Below are positions 14,491-26,571 of a stretch of 64,000 bases of DNA, one piece after another. Position 1 is the stretch's first letter, and each line of letters starts with the position of its first letter. Below the pieces are notes generated by a model. It did no database searches, was not told the origin of the DNA, and was given only the letters and a program-made list of their open reading frames with translations. The translations under genes and the position numbers were made by a program. The stretch comes from Lichenostomus cassidix (lineage: Eukaryota > Chordata > Aves > Passeriformes > Meliphagidae): NCBI GenBank assembly GCA_008360975.2, contig CM039180.1:14289122-14353121 (forward strand), given 5' to 3'.

Positions 14491-17400
14491 AAATCAGATG
14501 TTTTAAAATTATGTTAGAGCTCAAAGAGGGTAACTTCTACATAATATGTGGCAGACTACCTGCATATTAATGTTTTTATTTTCAGCACTGTTAAATCTTG
14601 GTTTTGTTGTAAATGTATGTATTGAATATATACATTGATATATTGAAGTAGTATTAACATGGGAGATCCCAAGGCCTTCTCATCAGAATGTGCTTAATTC
14701 CCACTGAGGCCCTTTATTCTGTACCTGGCTGAAAATTGTAGAACCTGGGGTGTTATTGTTTGGTACATTAGATTGATTTCCAGTAAGGTAGTATATTGAT
14801 GGATATAAAACAGATTATGTAGTGTGGTTATGATTAGGTTAATTTTTCACTAAGTTGTAGCATTAATACACGAGTAAAGAAATATAATTATTCTTCCTTA
14901 TCCTTGGTCTCCATTTCTTAAAGTAAAAAATAATACCATAGTTTTTCTTCACTTTGCTTTTGTGATTAGTGTTTGCCAAGTGCAGGGCTTAGTGCTGATG
15001 CTATTACTGCAGCTTTTTGAAGCATTTTTCAAGTACTTGTCACTTGAGCACATAAATGCTGAAGTTGTGTTGAGAATTGTTGCATGTTATCTTCAAAGCA
15101 GAGCCAGTCCATCCAGTCATTCTTTCCAGAAGAGGCTCCTCATATGGAGAGGGAGATGGCCTTGACAGCACTCTTAATCAGAGTCTGAAAAGTAGCAAAA
15201 GACAATTTTAGCTTCTTAACACTTTAAGAGAAAGATCTGGATTTCATTTTCATTGCCCTAAAGAATAACCTGACTCTTCATCTCCCCCTTTCGGACATTT
15301 CCCCCTGTCCAGATTATTTCTAAACGAGCACAGACCTCCACGGGGTACTTGTGAGCCTAAGGAAAGCTGATCAACACCTACCTTTGTCTCCCTTTTCTGT
15401 TTGTTTTCAAGTATTGTCCACATATGAATCTTCTCATGAGAAGCACGAAAAAGGTATTTAAAACTTTGCAGAGAACAAACCAGTGTGAAGAAATTAAATT
15501 ACATTTCCAAGGTTGCAAATTCATAGAACTGAGATTAAAATTTAGATTTTTGATCTTGGCATTGAGCTCTCATTATGAACTCTGAAGGACAGTGAACATA
15601 AATTTTATGTAGTCAAGCTGTCCTTGTGCATACAGTAATTGGTCTGAATTGTGTAAGCTGCCAGGGATTTAAAACTTGGCAGCTTAATTAGTTGCAACAA
15701 GGAAATGATAAACATGAAAGCGATCTTTATCCGGAGGTAACAAAGGAAGACTGTGGATGTGGAAGGTATTTGCTCGAAGCAGTTGAACACAAAGACTGTT
15801 CTATATCTGTCCTTTATTTGGAGTTTCCAGGTAGCAGTGATTTATTTCAGAGAGAAGGTAAAATATATTTTCAAAAGGGACTCTTAAAAATATCTAGCAT
15901 AGAATCTTTTCAGCTGTTTATTGACTTTGTGTTGAAATTTTCATTCAACTTTATCTTAAATTTTGTTTTATATGTACTTTCTAGCAGCTTCACTGAATTT
16001 TAAATGCAAAGTATATGTAAATACTATACATAACATATAGCAATAAATGGTGGCAGCAAGTTCTCTCCTATGGGGTTAAGTCATATATAACTTTCAAAGA
16101 ACACTGTAAGAGGGTCTGTATAAATTAAGAACAGAATTTCCCTGTTGAACAGAAGTATACACTGTGTAACACACCCCAGGGATTATCAAACAAATCTGTT
16201 GTCCAGCATATGGTTCATAGATTAAAAGGTTACTATTCTGCACTGTAGAGAATCTAACTGTATTACATTAGCCTTTAGCTCTGTATTACATCAGTCTTCA
16301 CAGTGCTTTATATAGCTGTACCAATTTTGATGTGGTGCTTAATTGCTACATTTTGTATTGAAGAGAAGAGCAGTGTGTTGGTCCCTTTCCATAGGCAGAG
16401 CATTCACAGAACATTGCTTTGCTTCCATTGTGCAGGCTATGTTGAAACTCCCATTTCTCACAGTACATTAGAAATGTATTGTGCCCCTGCTAGAGGTGTT
16501 TTGTAGTTGCTTTAAGGAAAACTGTCCTTACCATTTATGAATGGCAACTGGTGCAGAAGTCACCAACTTCGCAGCGCTGGTGAAACATTTTTGCACTCAC
16601 ATAACAAATAAGGAAGTGCGAGCTAAGAGCTAAATCCTTGGAGGAGTGAGCAAATTCAGTTTCCTCAGGTAAAATTGTTGAAAGAAGCTCAGCTTCTGCA
16701 TGTGATTCTCTAGATTTGGTACTAAAAGCTTGTTCTGGGTCTTTCCAGCTGATGGTGTTACATTTTTCTATTAAAATTTTTGGACTGGGAATTGTAGTCC
16801 AGTTCTCACCTCTGCTCTAAGCAGAGCATTTTCACAAAGCATAGTCAGGGCACAGAATGAAGCAGCATAGGTAGGGAGAGGTCTAATGGAATTCTCAGGT
16901 TAGAGCATGAAAACCTGAGACTGATGCTTTCTGAGGCAGAAAAGCAGAAATGCAGTTGGGATGCTTGCAGATTCATTGTTAGTGAGAGGGAAAGAACTAG
17001 GCTATTCTGACAATTTTTACTGTTGAAAATGAAGAGTAATTTCAAAAGCAGCATCTAGGTGCTGCATTCAGGTAGATTGATCATTCAGACATCAGAAAAT
17101 AAATGCTTTGGGTTTTTTGATTGTCATTTACATGCTATGTTAACATAAATCCTATGGTTTTATCCATCCTGAACATGAAATAAAAAAAATCTGTCTACAT
17201 TGGTAATTCCACCATAAGAAATTTTTTGGGTCTCCAGTGATTTTTTCCTTTCTCTGCTGGAACAGACAGGAAAAAGGACAACAAAAAAAGACTGTGTAAC
17301 AGAAGCAGAGTGCTGAATTAATATTCACACTGCACACATTTAAGTGTGCTGTGTAATTACTGTTGTTTTCTAAGCAAGGAGAATATACAAGCCTGTTGAG

Positions 17401-18010
17401 ATCTAGACTATGTGCAGTGTATGTCTGAAATATATCACAAGGGTAATATTTGATTATATGAATATTAAAACCTGAAACTGGATTTAGAAATCTCAATTAA
17501 AGTGCCAAAAAGTGAGTGGCATGGATTTGAAAGACTTTGAACACCTTCCATTTCTTAGAATTTGGTGCCAGAAAAATCTAAAAATATCAATTCCTGAATG
17601 CAGATTTAGAATGGTCAGTTGGGGTTGTCAAATTAGGGTATTTTTTGTTAAAACCAGTACTCCTAAAAAGGATCTCATCTGCCACCACAAATATGGGCTC
17701 AGATTGTGTCACACCAGAATTACCCTTTTGGGTTTGTTTTGTAAACAGTCCTGAAATGACTTTTGGTAAAATGGGTACATCTGTGCATTTGAGTCCAGGG
17801 AAGACTTGAGCCAGTTATTTCCCAGAACCATTTATTTTAACATGGGACATAAGCTTGAAATTGTTACAATTAAGTGCATTGTGCCCAACAGTGACTGCAG
17901 CTACAGTGTACTCATATGCACATATGCATGCTGCTATTCCTCCTTGCTCATCATGGAATTTTCCCTGAATGAATGTGGGATTGGTGCCAATAGGTTTTTA
18001 AGGGGTTTTG

Positions 18011-18050
18011 TGCGTGTGTGTGTGTATGTGTGTGTGTGTGTGTGTTTGTG
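18011..18050. repeat. (TG)n microsatellite
   Basis: A nearly pure TG dinucleotide run with single CG, TA and TT interruptions. Confidence 0.95.
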
Positions 18051-18584
18051 GTGCTGTAACAGAGTAATTAAGAACGAGAAGAAAGTGTATATTTAATGCA
18101 ACGTTGTTAAAGAATGCCTCCACCCTTTATTCCAACGTTGTGTGTCTGTGTTGGAGTCATCCCAGGGGCTTTAAGATCTCCTCCCTAGCAGTCAGGCAGT
18201 GCCAGAGGCTGCTGTGGCTGCTTTGCTCGGTGTTTGGGCACTTCCACCCTGCCCCATGTGCCAGAGCCTTTCCCAGCCTCACTTACCTTGCAGAAGAGTT
18301 TTTCCTCACTGAGCCTTTAACTGTTGGCTTTCTTGTCTCTGCTGCCCTTTGTCTAGCCCTGTGTCCCCAGCAATAAAGTCTGATATTGGTTGTATCTTTT
18401 TCCATTTCTTTTCTTTTCATTGCTGGATCCCTTGACAGTTGATCATCTCAGTGATTTAACTTGTGGTTAAATTAGTTTTGTGCATCCTCTTGCTTTTCCA
18501 GAAGTGCAGCCCACTCTCTGGCCTGTTAAGCTGTGCAAGAAAAACACTTTTAATGCAACATCTTCTAATTAAAATTGAAAAGCA

Positions 18585-18860
18585 TAGAATCATAGAATGT
18601 TTGGGTTGGAAGGGACCATAAAGACCATCTAGTTCTACCCCTCTGCCATGGGCTGGGACACGAGACCAGCTTGCTCAAAGCCCCACTCAACCTTGAACAC
18701 TTTCAGGGATGGGGTGTCCACAGCTTCTCTGGGCAACTGTTCCAGTACCTCACTGTGCTCACAGGAAGGAATTTGATCCTAATATCTAATCTAAACCTAC
18801 CTTTCAAAATCCCATTACCCTAAGCATGCTGGCTCCTGACTGTTGTGTCTATAGTCCCAT
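18585..18860 (-). repeat. CR1 LINE 3' end, reverse orientation
   Basis: It begins on the + strand with two tandem copies of CATAGAAT, the complement of the ATTCTATG tail of CR1. GGGTTGGAAGGGACC, GCTCAAAGCCCCACTCAACC, GGGATGGGGTGTCCA and TCTCTGGGCAACTGTTCCAG follow in the order expected for the complement of a CR1 3' end. It is the best preserved reverse CR1 copy in the window. The left boundary is sharp; the right boundary (truncated 5' end of the element) is approximate. Confidence 0.9.
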
Positions 18861-21800
18861 TGTTTGCTGCTGGCCTTGGCTCAAACACAGGGGCTAGCTT
18901 GATTTATAATTTTTTTTAATGCTACATAGATTTTGCAGGTCTGTTGATTTTAATGAGAACTGATACCATTTTTTGGGGATCCCAGAGAACTTACGGCAGG
19001 CATTAGAATACCCTGGAATATTAAACCTAATTTAAATTTAACTGAAATCTTCAGAATAAATGAATAATTGAACAAGGTATGTTTTGTGGAACACCTGGGG
19101 GATTTTCTTTCCCTGCTTTTATACTTGTTAATTTGCAGACAGCACTTATCTGCATTGAGACTCTGGAGTGTCATTATTCTGCTGCAGGTAGTACTGGTGG
19201 ATGGTGGCAAATAGTCATTCTTCTTCCTCCTCTTCCCAAAAGCCCCAGTGGTCTCCATTTATAAAATAGGGATGGTAGTGGTGATTTTCTTTCATAAAGG
19301 TTCTGATGAAGAGTTAGGCACTTATATATTGAGTAAAGGAACGGAAGACAAGGTGAAAAAGTTGACATTACTTTGCTTTTTGTTTCAGTGCAAAACATGC
19401 AGGTGTTATGGATGCCAACGTATTTTTTCTGTGCTGGAAACTGATCTCTGTTTTGGGAAGAGGAGGAAGATGATAGACTTTGTTCCTTCCAGTGCTTTCA
19501 TTTAATTTTCAGCTCTGCCTATTACTTTTCATTTTATCACTCCGGTAAATTCAACCTACCTGTTCAGTGGATTCAACTACAGGGTTCTGTCTGAAAAATT
19601 TACAGAACACTTTTTTACAGACTGATTTAGAAGTTGGTATTATTTTTTTTGCCTGATTTTTTCTTTTCATGAGTAGATCCAACTCTTCTTTGTATTTTAC
19701 CATTTTTCTATTATGGAGAAGAAAACAATTTCCCTCCCCCACTGTTTCAGGTGAGACCTGTGAAGGACCCACATAAGAAGGTGAAATAACTGATTGTGAA
19801 AAGCACACTGGCTTTTGGCAAAGAGGTATCTGGTGCAGAGCAAATCAGGAAAACAAAAAAAAAGAATAGGATTATTTTTTTTCCAGTCTCACAGCAGATA
19901 CTGCAACAATATTTTCAGATGACCCAATAGGTATGTGACAGTGTCTTGGTAACTTAGGGAAGTGAATTTCTTTGTGTATCTTGGTGATCTTAATCCTCTA
20001 AAAGTATTTTTAATCCCTGGCAAGCACTGGTACACTTACTTTGCTTAATAGCTGTAGAGTTTGGTCTGATTGGACACTAAAAAAGTCCTGTGTTTTCTTA
20101 ATGACCATAATTATATGATAATTCTTAAATCCTTTTCACGTACTTTGCACATGGATAACACATGCTGAATCAGAGAACCTATTGGATGTATATAGTTATC
20201 TGTCAAATAGTACTAAATTGTGAGTGTTTTTATTACCATAATAGACTGATTGTAATAAGTGGCATTCACTATGTCATTTCAGTCTGTACTGAAAGCATTT
20301 ATAACACAATGCATCATCACTGCTAAACAGGGAATTTGAAGGTTTAATTACAGTAGGTAAGTGTTCAGTGGCAGCTCCCCAGATTGCCTCCCAGGTACTG
20401 ATTTTAAAATACCTATTATGGACTTACAAATGATACAGCAACAGCCTTTTCCCTGAAGACCTCCTCAGGACTTCAAAAGTAGAAGTGCAGTAGAGAATAT
20501 TCAACTGTTGATCTTGAATTGGAGTCCTATAAAACATCAGCTGTGAATTGCCAGGCTTCAGTAAGATTTCAGGATCTACTCCTTAGATATTTTGTCTTCT
20601 TAACCTGAAATTAAAGGTATTTGTGTCAAAAGAGACCTGCTTTATATTTGAAGTCTGGTTGCTTTGAGAACCAATGAGCAGAAAGAGTCCTATTGATGTC
20701 CAGTGCATAGAGGATAAAAGACTTGTGTGGACATTGTCACACAGGCACATCTCATCTCTGCCTTGAGAGGTGCAGCTGATGTGCAGAAGCAGCAGCATCT
20801 CATAATTGATTCAAATTATTTTTAAAATCTCTTGGAAGACAACAGTAGATATGACAAAGTGTTGCCTGCTGCCCTACTGAAGTGATTCATCATGTGAAAT
20901 AAAACAAGACAAACTGTGTTTAACATGTTTAATGGAATGGTATCAGCTTCAAAGTTTGTGTGTGTGTATGTCTGTCGCTGTATGGGCTTCCAGAGAGTGG
21001 CTGAGTTTCTTTACTAATCCCTTATATGTTTAGGTAATAGTGCATGGAGTTATGTATTTAAGTATACCTTTTTTGTTTGTGTATTTATCATGCTCACATT
21101 CTCTGTGATTTTTAAATGCAGAAGATGGAGCCAGGCTTAGTAATATTTGTGAGACATAATAGCTGTTACTATTTTAGAGAACAGCAGAGTGTCCTGCTGA
21201 AGAGACTGGCAGGGAAACGGAGCAAAGCATTGTGACAAGCTAACACTGTTGGTTTGGGCACTGCCAGTCTGCAGAACAGCACAAGTTAGGTCATGAGGTA
21301 CATTTTCAAAATAAAACTTGAAGGAAGGTGGTATATGTGCAATATGGGTCATGGAATTTTAAACAAGAGTGTGCAAAATTTTAAGAGGTTTAGTCAGTGA
21401 ATAGACAGTTAAAAAGTTTACAATCAAGTTGGATCAGAGGAGAGCAGAGATTGTGAAGGGGTGTCACAAGACCTGACAGAACTAGTTTGGCAGGACAAGC
21501 TTGCCCTGTCTGTCACTATATGGGCTTTCAGATGGTGGCTAAGGTACTTTAATTCTCCCTTTTTCACCTTAGCAGGTGGTGTTTTAAGATTTTAATTTCC
21601 TAAGGAATCTAAAGGCTGTAAACTGATTAATGTGGTAGTCCTGGGACTGATGCTGAAGCATAGTGATGAAACAGATTTTTATGGCTTTTGTGATTACCTT
21701 GTCTAATGTCAAGGGTAAGGTTTGTTGTTATCCTTGCTGTGACTTTCCATTTTCATTATCCATAGCTAATGGAGATTCAGCATCCACAAAGTTTTTTCCA

Positions 21801-21915
21801 GCAAAAACAATTCCCTTTGAAAAGTAGATCTATGTTCAGGTATTTCATAATATCAGTGCCACAGTTAATATTATTTTATATTACAGGAGTTCCTAAAGGT
21901 GACAAATTAGTGCTT

Positions 21916-21996
21916 CACAGAATCACAGCCTGGTTAAGGTTGGATGGGACCTCTAAAGGTCATCTGAGCCAATGGAGCTTCTCAAGCAGGGGGGGG
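21916..21996 (-). repeat. CR1 LINE 3' terminal fragment, reverse orientation
   Basis: CACAGAATCACAGCCTGG, then GGTTGGATGGGACCTCTAAA and GGTCATCTGAGCCAA follow the complement of the CR1 3' end. Only about 80 bp are recognisable, ending in a run of G. Confidence 0.75.
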
Positions 21997-24734
21997 TTAA
22001 AAAGCAAGGTAAGAGATTAGGCAGACATGATTAGAGATGTAGACAGGGAAGCAGCAGAGTTTCAAAAATGCCCAGGTGTCCAGGCTGGCATCCATGGTTG
22101 CTCTGAATACATTTGAGAATGGAAAGGCAGAGTGCAACTCTTCTTTCTGATTGTTGTGTGCAGAACATGAAGCTGGGAAGTTGAACCACATTATCCAGTG
22201 CCCTGGTTATATGAACCAGTGCTGTTACATTGCTGTGCAACCCTTATTTCAGACAAGTCTAACCAAGGGATATTTTTACTTTACTGCTTCTACATTACCT
22301 TGCCATGGGCCTGTTCCCCTTCCCTGGGCTTCATGTGGTGCTTAGCAGGGCCATAGTATCCCTCCCTTCAGAGACCCTCCACACTTGGAGCATCTGCATC
22401 TTTGGCTCATTCTGGATATATCAACTTCTTCCTATTTGTTTTCAGCATCTAATTTCCCATATGATGCTCTTGCTTCCTCCTGCAATTTCTGTAGGTTCAT
22501 CTGCACAGATGAGTTGCCACATTTCAGTGTATTGGGGAAGCCATGGTAATTCTATGGGACTTTAGTGATGAAAGTGTCAACTTAGACTTTCATTATTAAA
22601 TCCCTTTCTTGACATAGGTGTAGATGCATGGGATAGGCAGAAGCAAGCTTGCTCTGTAGTAAGTAGGCTTGTACCTACTTTGCTCCAGAATGTGTTCTCA
22701 AGCTTTTACAGTCCATCTTCTAGTAAACTGAAGTTACTTGATATGCCTGCTCTCTTTTCAGCAGTGGTAATAAAAATAGGAGTTTCCTGGCTTATGCTTC
22801 ATGTTTTCTTCAGTGCCTCTGAATTTTCAGAAATGCCAGACATGGTATGATTGATGAATTCAAGCTGCAAACAAAAGACTAAAGAGAAAGGTGTGTACAT
22901 CTGCAGATTAAAACCAGTTGATGACAATAGTACTATTATGTTCAGTTTCACATCTCTGTAAAGAGAGCCTTAGATTTATTCATTCATTTTACAAGAATTA
23001 CAAATTCTGTCCAAAAAGGCTGAAATCCTTAGACAGAAACTTCATAGGAGTGGACTTAGTATGACAGGTGGGGTGGAGCAGCATCTTGTGAAAGATGGGG
23101 ACACTCGGAGCAGTGATGGCACTTTATTGACAAGCATTTATTTTCCCTGAGCTACAATACCTGGCATGGTGGGCTACTTCTCTGCTGCTGAAGATGCTAA
23201 CCTGAGAACCCTGGTGCATCCAGATCTATCTGTAAGACCTGCCTGATGGGAGGAAATTATCCTTTTTAAACATCAGGCATTGTTGCTTTAAAAAAAAACC
23301 CTGACTTTTTTAAAATAAAAGAGTGGGGGAAAGTGTGTTCATATGGTTCATATCCTTCTATACTGTGCATTTTCAGTATATAGGCAAAGGATTAGTCTGA
23401 GCAGTCTTGAATGTGGAAATGTTCCTGGATTTGTTTTTCTTCAATGTATAGCAGCTCTTGATAGAACAACTTGATAATTTTGACATCCTCAGAAATGAAC
23501 AATATTAAAAATCTTTCTGTATATATCCAACTCAGTTATTTTGTGTGGCTTTGTAATTGCATGCATTCATTTATTTTCTGAGATACAAAACTTGCTTAAA
23601 AATTCCAAGGATACACGTGTTTTAAATTTTCTTTACATTTTAGAAAATAAGCTAGTATTGCACAACTTTGTCACTGAAACTGTATTCCCTGCAGGACTTG
23701 CAGTGTTCACTGTGATTGTATATTATCACAACTTGACCTTTCTCTATGATGTAGATTTTTTCCTTTGTCAGGAAGAACTTGGAAAGACTGATGTTTTGTT
23801 ATATTAATATACAGACAAGGCTGCACAGACTGGTATAAAAAATGGGCATACTAAAATACGTTAACATAAGCAAATATATTTAGTAGTTGTCACAATCTAT
23901 GCAAGTGCCCTTCTAAATTTTTGAAATTGAGTTTCTATGCTGTAATAACTAGGAACATCATTGCCCAGTACCCAGGCTTTGATAGCTTGGAATTTGAGTT
24001 TGGAGAATCTAAATTTCCCTGGTTTGTTTTCCATAGAAATGAAATATGTTGTTTTTTTATGGATAAACAGTAAGCTTCTAATTGAAAGTATAAAAGCTGT
24101 GAGGGCAGTAAGCAACCAGAAGGAATGATGGGGGCAAAAGGTACCTGTTTGTATGGATTAGGCACTATTCATCTACATGCTTTTATGTGATTCTTTATTC
24201 TTTGCTCTTTTTGACTGTATAGACAGTACATTATACATTGCTGCTGACAACTGGCAGTTTCTGACTTCCTGGTAGAATTGGATTTTGAGAAGATTTAGAT
24301 GTGTGGAGTTAAATGTGGCTTCCTGAAGCCTTGTCTGGTGGAAGTAAATAGGAGTTTCACAGTAGGTGTCAGCAGGCCAACACTTGACATTTATTGTTAT
24401 TTTCCTACCCTTAAGAAGAAAAAGAATGGTGTATTGGGAGATCAGGGACTGGATCATTTTGGTGGCTAAAACCATGCAGTACTATGTAAGCTTTCACAGG
24501 CAGTTAGCAATTTAATTTAGAGTGCTTTAAGAAACAAGGACATGTTTATGTTGGCATTTTGATGTCTATCCTTCGTGACTCTTCCTCTCCCTAAGAATCC
24601 CACTGTAATGGATGAGTGACAAGAATTCCTCTTAGCAGTCGTATGGCTGAAGCACTATATTGCAAAAATCCAGGGTTCTCAAACAGTCAGTGTGTTATAA
24701 GCTTACATTCTTGTGAGGCACAACAAATGTGTTT

Positions 24735-24818
24735 AACCAACCACCGTAAACCATGATAGGAGCACACGTTAGGTATAACCAACCACCAACACCATAGTGT
24801 GAGCACTCATTGGTTTTA
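24735..24818. repeat. Two-copy imperfect tandem repeat, 42-bp period
   Basis: Both units start with AACCAACCACC (24735 and 24777). They continue through similar ACCAT...GAGCAC...GTT blocks with several substitutions. No third unit is visible. Confidence 0.8.
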
Positions 24819-26407
24819 ACAATTGTTTTCCAATTATGTAAATTGTTTTTCACCACTAGTTTAGCTGAGTCATTCCCAGAATGCTTTTCTGGTTAGCCAA
24901 AGTATGAGGAGTGAGCAAGAGTTTTACAAGGGTAATAAGGCCCTCATTTTGTAATGTTTTTCTTATCCCCAACATCCCACCCTTGCTGGGATCTCGGAGT
25001 GTGCAGCTCTTTCACAGGAGATGAGCCTGGATGAATTGCTGTAGTCGCTAATGGGTGGTCAGAGACAGAGTCTAGCTCAAACCCCTGTGTAGGTACTGCA
25101 TCCTCAGTCCCAGCAGGTTCACTCTGGAGGTCCTGTCCTGCTGCACCATGAGTTGGTTGTGTGGGCATTGCCTCAAATGGCTGTGCTGGGAAAGAGGAGC
25201 TGAGGAAGGGAGCTGGGAGAATCTAAATGCCTTGTGGATGAGGGGGTAACATCCAGCTGTAGTCACTGTCAGTTGTGGATGGCAATGTCTTAAATGGCAT
25301 CTCAGCATATTGCCCATCCTGGGTTATTGATTTGAAGTAACAAGTAGAATGTGTTTGGAATAGAGGAATGGGAATCACTAACATAGTTCTGAGGCCTTAA
25401 GACAACAAGGGGACATTAAAGCAAGCTGCATTTTGACCAGGGAAGATAAAAATGAGCTTTGACATTTTTAATGGTTACTCTTGTATATTCCTGTGGGCTG
25501 CAAGGTGTTCGAGGGCTTGAATATTCAGTATTTTACTCAGCATAAATTATTAGAAGACGAAAAGTGCTTCTACAGCATCAACAAAAGTACTCATGTCTCC
25601 TTGAGCATTTATTTAGCTTTCCCTGAGAACATGGGCATAAAGTCTGTGTTCATTTGATCTCTGTGAAAAATGGTAGAAGGCTTCCTTCCTCCTCCCTTTT
25701 CATTTGGCTCAGTTCAATTTTTTATGAGTTATTGTTTGTGTGGAACGATTGATTCCGTTTAGAAAGAAGTAGAACATTCTGTCAAATGCTCCTGTTGGGT
25801 GCAGATTCACATCCCTGCAGTGTGGTGCTAAGGCATTTCAAAGCAGTCATTTTCTAGTCAAGACGAAAGTAATGCCATAGAGAGGGTTTTGTGCACTTCA
25901 GCGACACTGAAATGAAACTACAAAACCTAAAACCAGGAGGAATCAAGTGTCACTTGCAACATGTTCGATGCCATAGATTAGTTCTGTATGACCTTTAACA
26001 GGACTGAAAATCTATTTGATTTTGAGCTGTCTTTCCCTAGACAATATACAGAATGCTAAAATCCCAAAAAGGGCATGAAACAACGGATGGATATGAAAGG
26101 CAGATTAATTTAAATTAAAAATGCAAACCCCATTTCTAGCAGAATATGATTGACCATTGAAAATATAAGCAGCCAGGAGAATGGAAGCTCATCTCTTGAT
26201 GTCCTCCAGTCAAAACTTTAGTCAGATGCAAGTTATGCCTTGGTTATGCCTGATTTCCCAGGGTGATTGTTTGTCAGTCTTCAACTGCATTATGCAGGAG
26301 GTCACACTTTATATTTGTTACGATCTTTTTCAAATTAAATCAGAAACTATAACATGAGCTAGATTGAAATAATTGGTGTTCTTATTTGTCTCTCCCTCCC
26401 TTCACAG

Positions 26408-26571
26408 GTACTACAGTGCTACCATTTTGCAGATGTCAGGAGTGGAAGATGACAGGCTTGCAATCTGGCTGGCTGCACTGACAGCTTTTATTAATTTTAT
26501 TTTTACTCTTGTGGGAGTCTGGCTTGTTGAAAGAATGGGTCGCCGGAAACTAACACTTGGTAGCTTAGCAG
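26408..26571 (+). CDS. SLC2A13: SLC2A13 (HMIT) exon 5: end of TM7, TM8 and GRR loop
   Basis: This internal coding exon of 164 bp begins with one base that completes a split codon (probably the Met of the family's [10 protein letters not shown]) and ends with one base of a split Gly. It encodes 54 whole residues, from [11 protein letters not shown] to [11 protein letters not shown]. The acceptor is CAG before 26408 and the donor is GTGAGT at 26572. The protein is the proton-coupled myo-inositol symporter, a class III member of the GLUT/SLC2 branch of the major facilitator superfamily, known from brain neurons and glia at the plasma membrane and in recycling vesicles. Visible landmarks are the end of TM7, a hydrophobic TM8 ([20 protein letters not shown]), and the cytosolic loop 8-9 with [10 protein letters not shown], the second GRR-type motif of sugar transporters. 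The match to my recall of human HMIT is very close. Exon numbering comes from the human gene and is an inference. Confidence 0.97.

Larger units (their letters stand above)
1..26407 (+). other. SLC2A13: SLC2A13 intron upstream of exon 5 (3' part only)
   Basis: This AT-rich non-coding DNA ends in a good acceptor (pyrimidine-rich tract, then CAG at 26405-26407) before exon 5. I looked for the preceding coding exon, which in the family encodes the PPTRRAL...QQLSGINT stretch at the start of TM7, and did not find it, so the whole stretch appears to be intron. Contents: CR1 LINE fragments at about 7.8, 14.1, 18.6 and 21.9 kb; microsatellites at 5.3, 11.4, 12.6 and 18.0 kb; T or A homopolymers; a two-copy 42-bp tandem repeat at 24.7 kb; and a pair of similar ~55-bp segments at 20.97 and 21.51 kb. 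The open frames here are short, unrecognised and scattered over all frames, as expected by chance. Confidence 0.85.

Noticed and set aside
1..26400. Search for the preceding SLC2A13 exon (start of TM7)
   Set aside because: No segment encoding the expected PPTRRAL or QQLSGINT stretch with a donor site was seen, so the exon is taken to lie upstream of the window.
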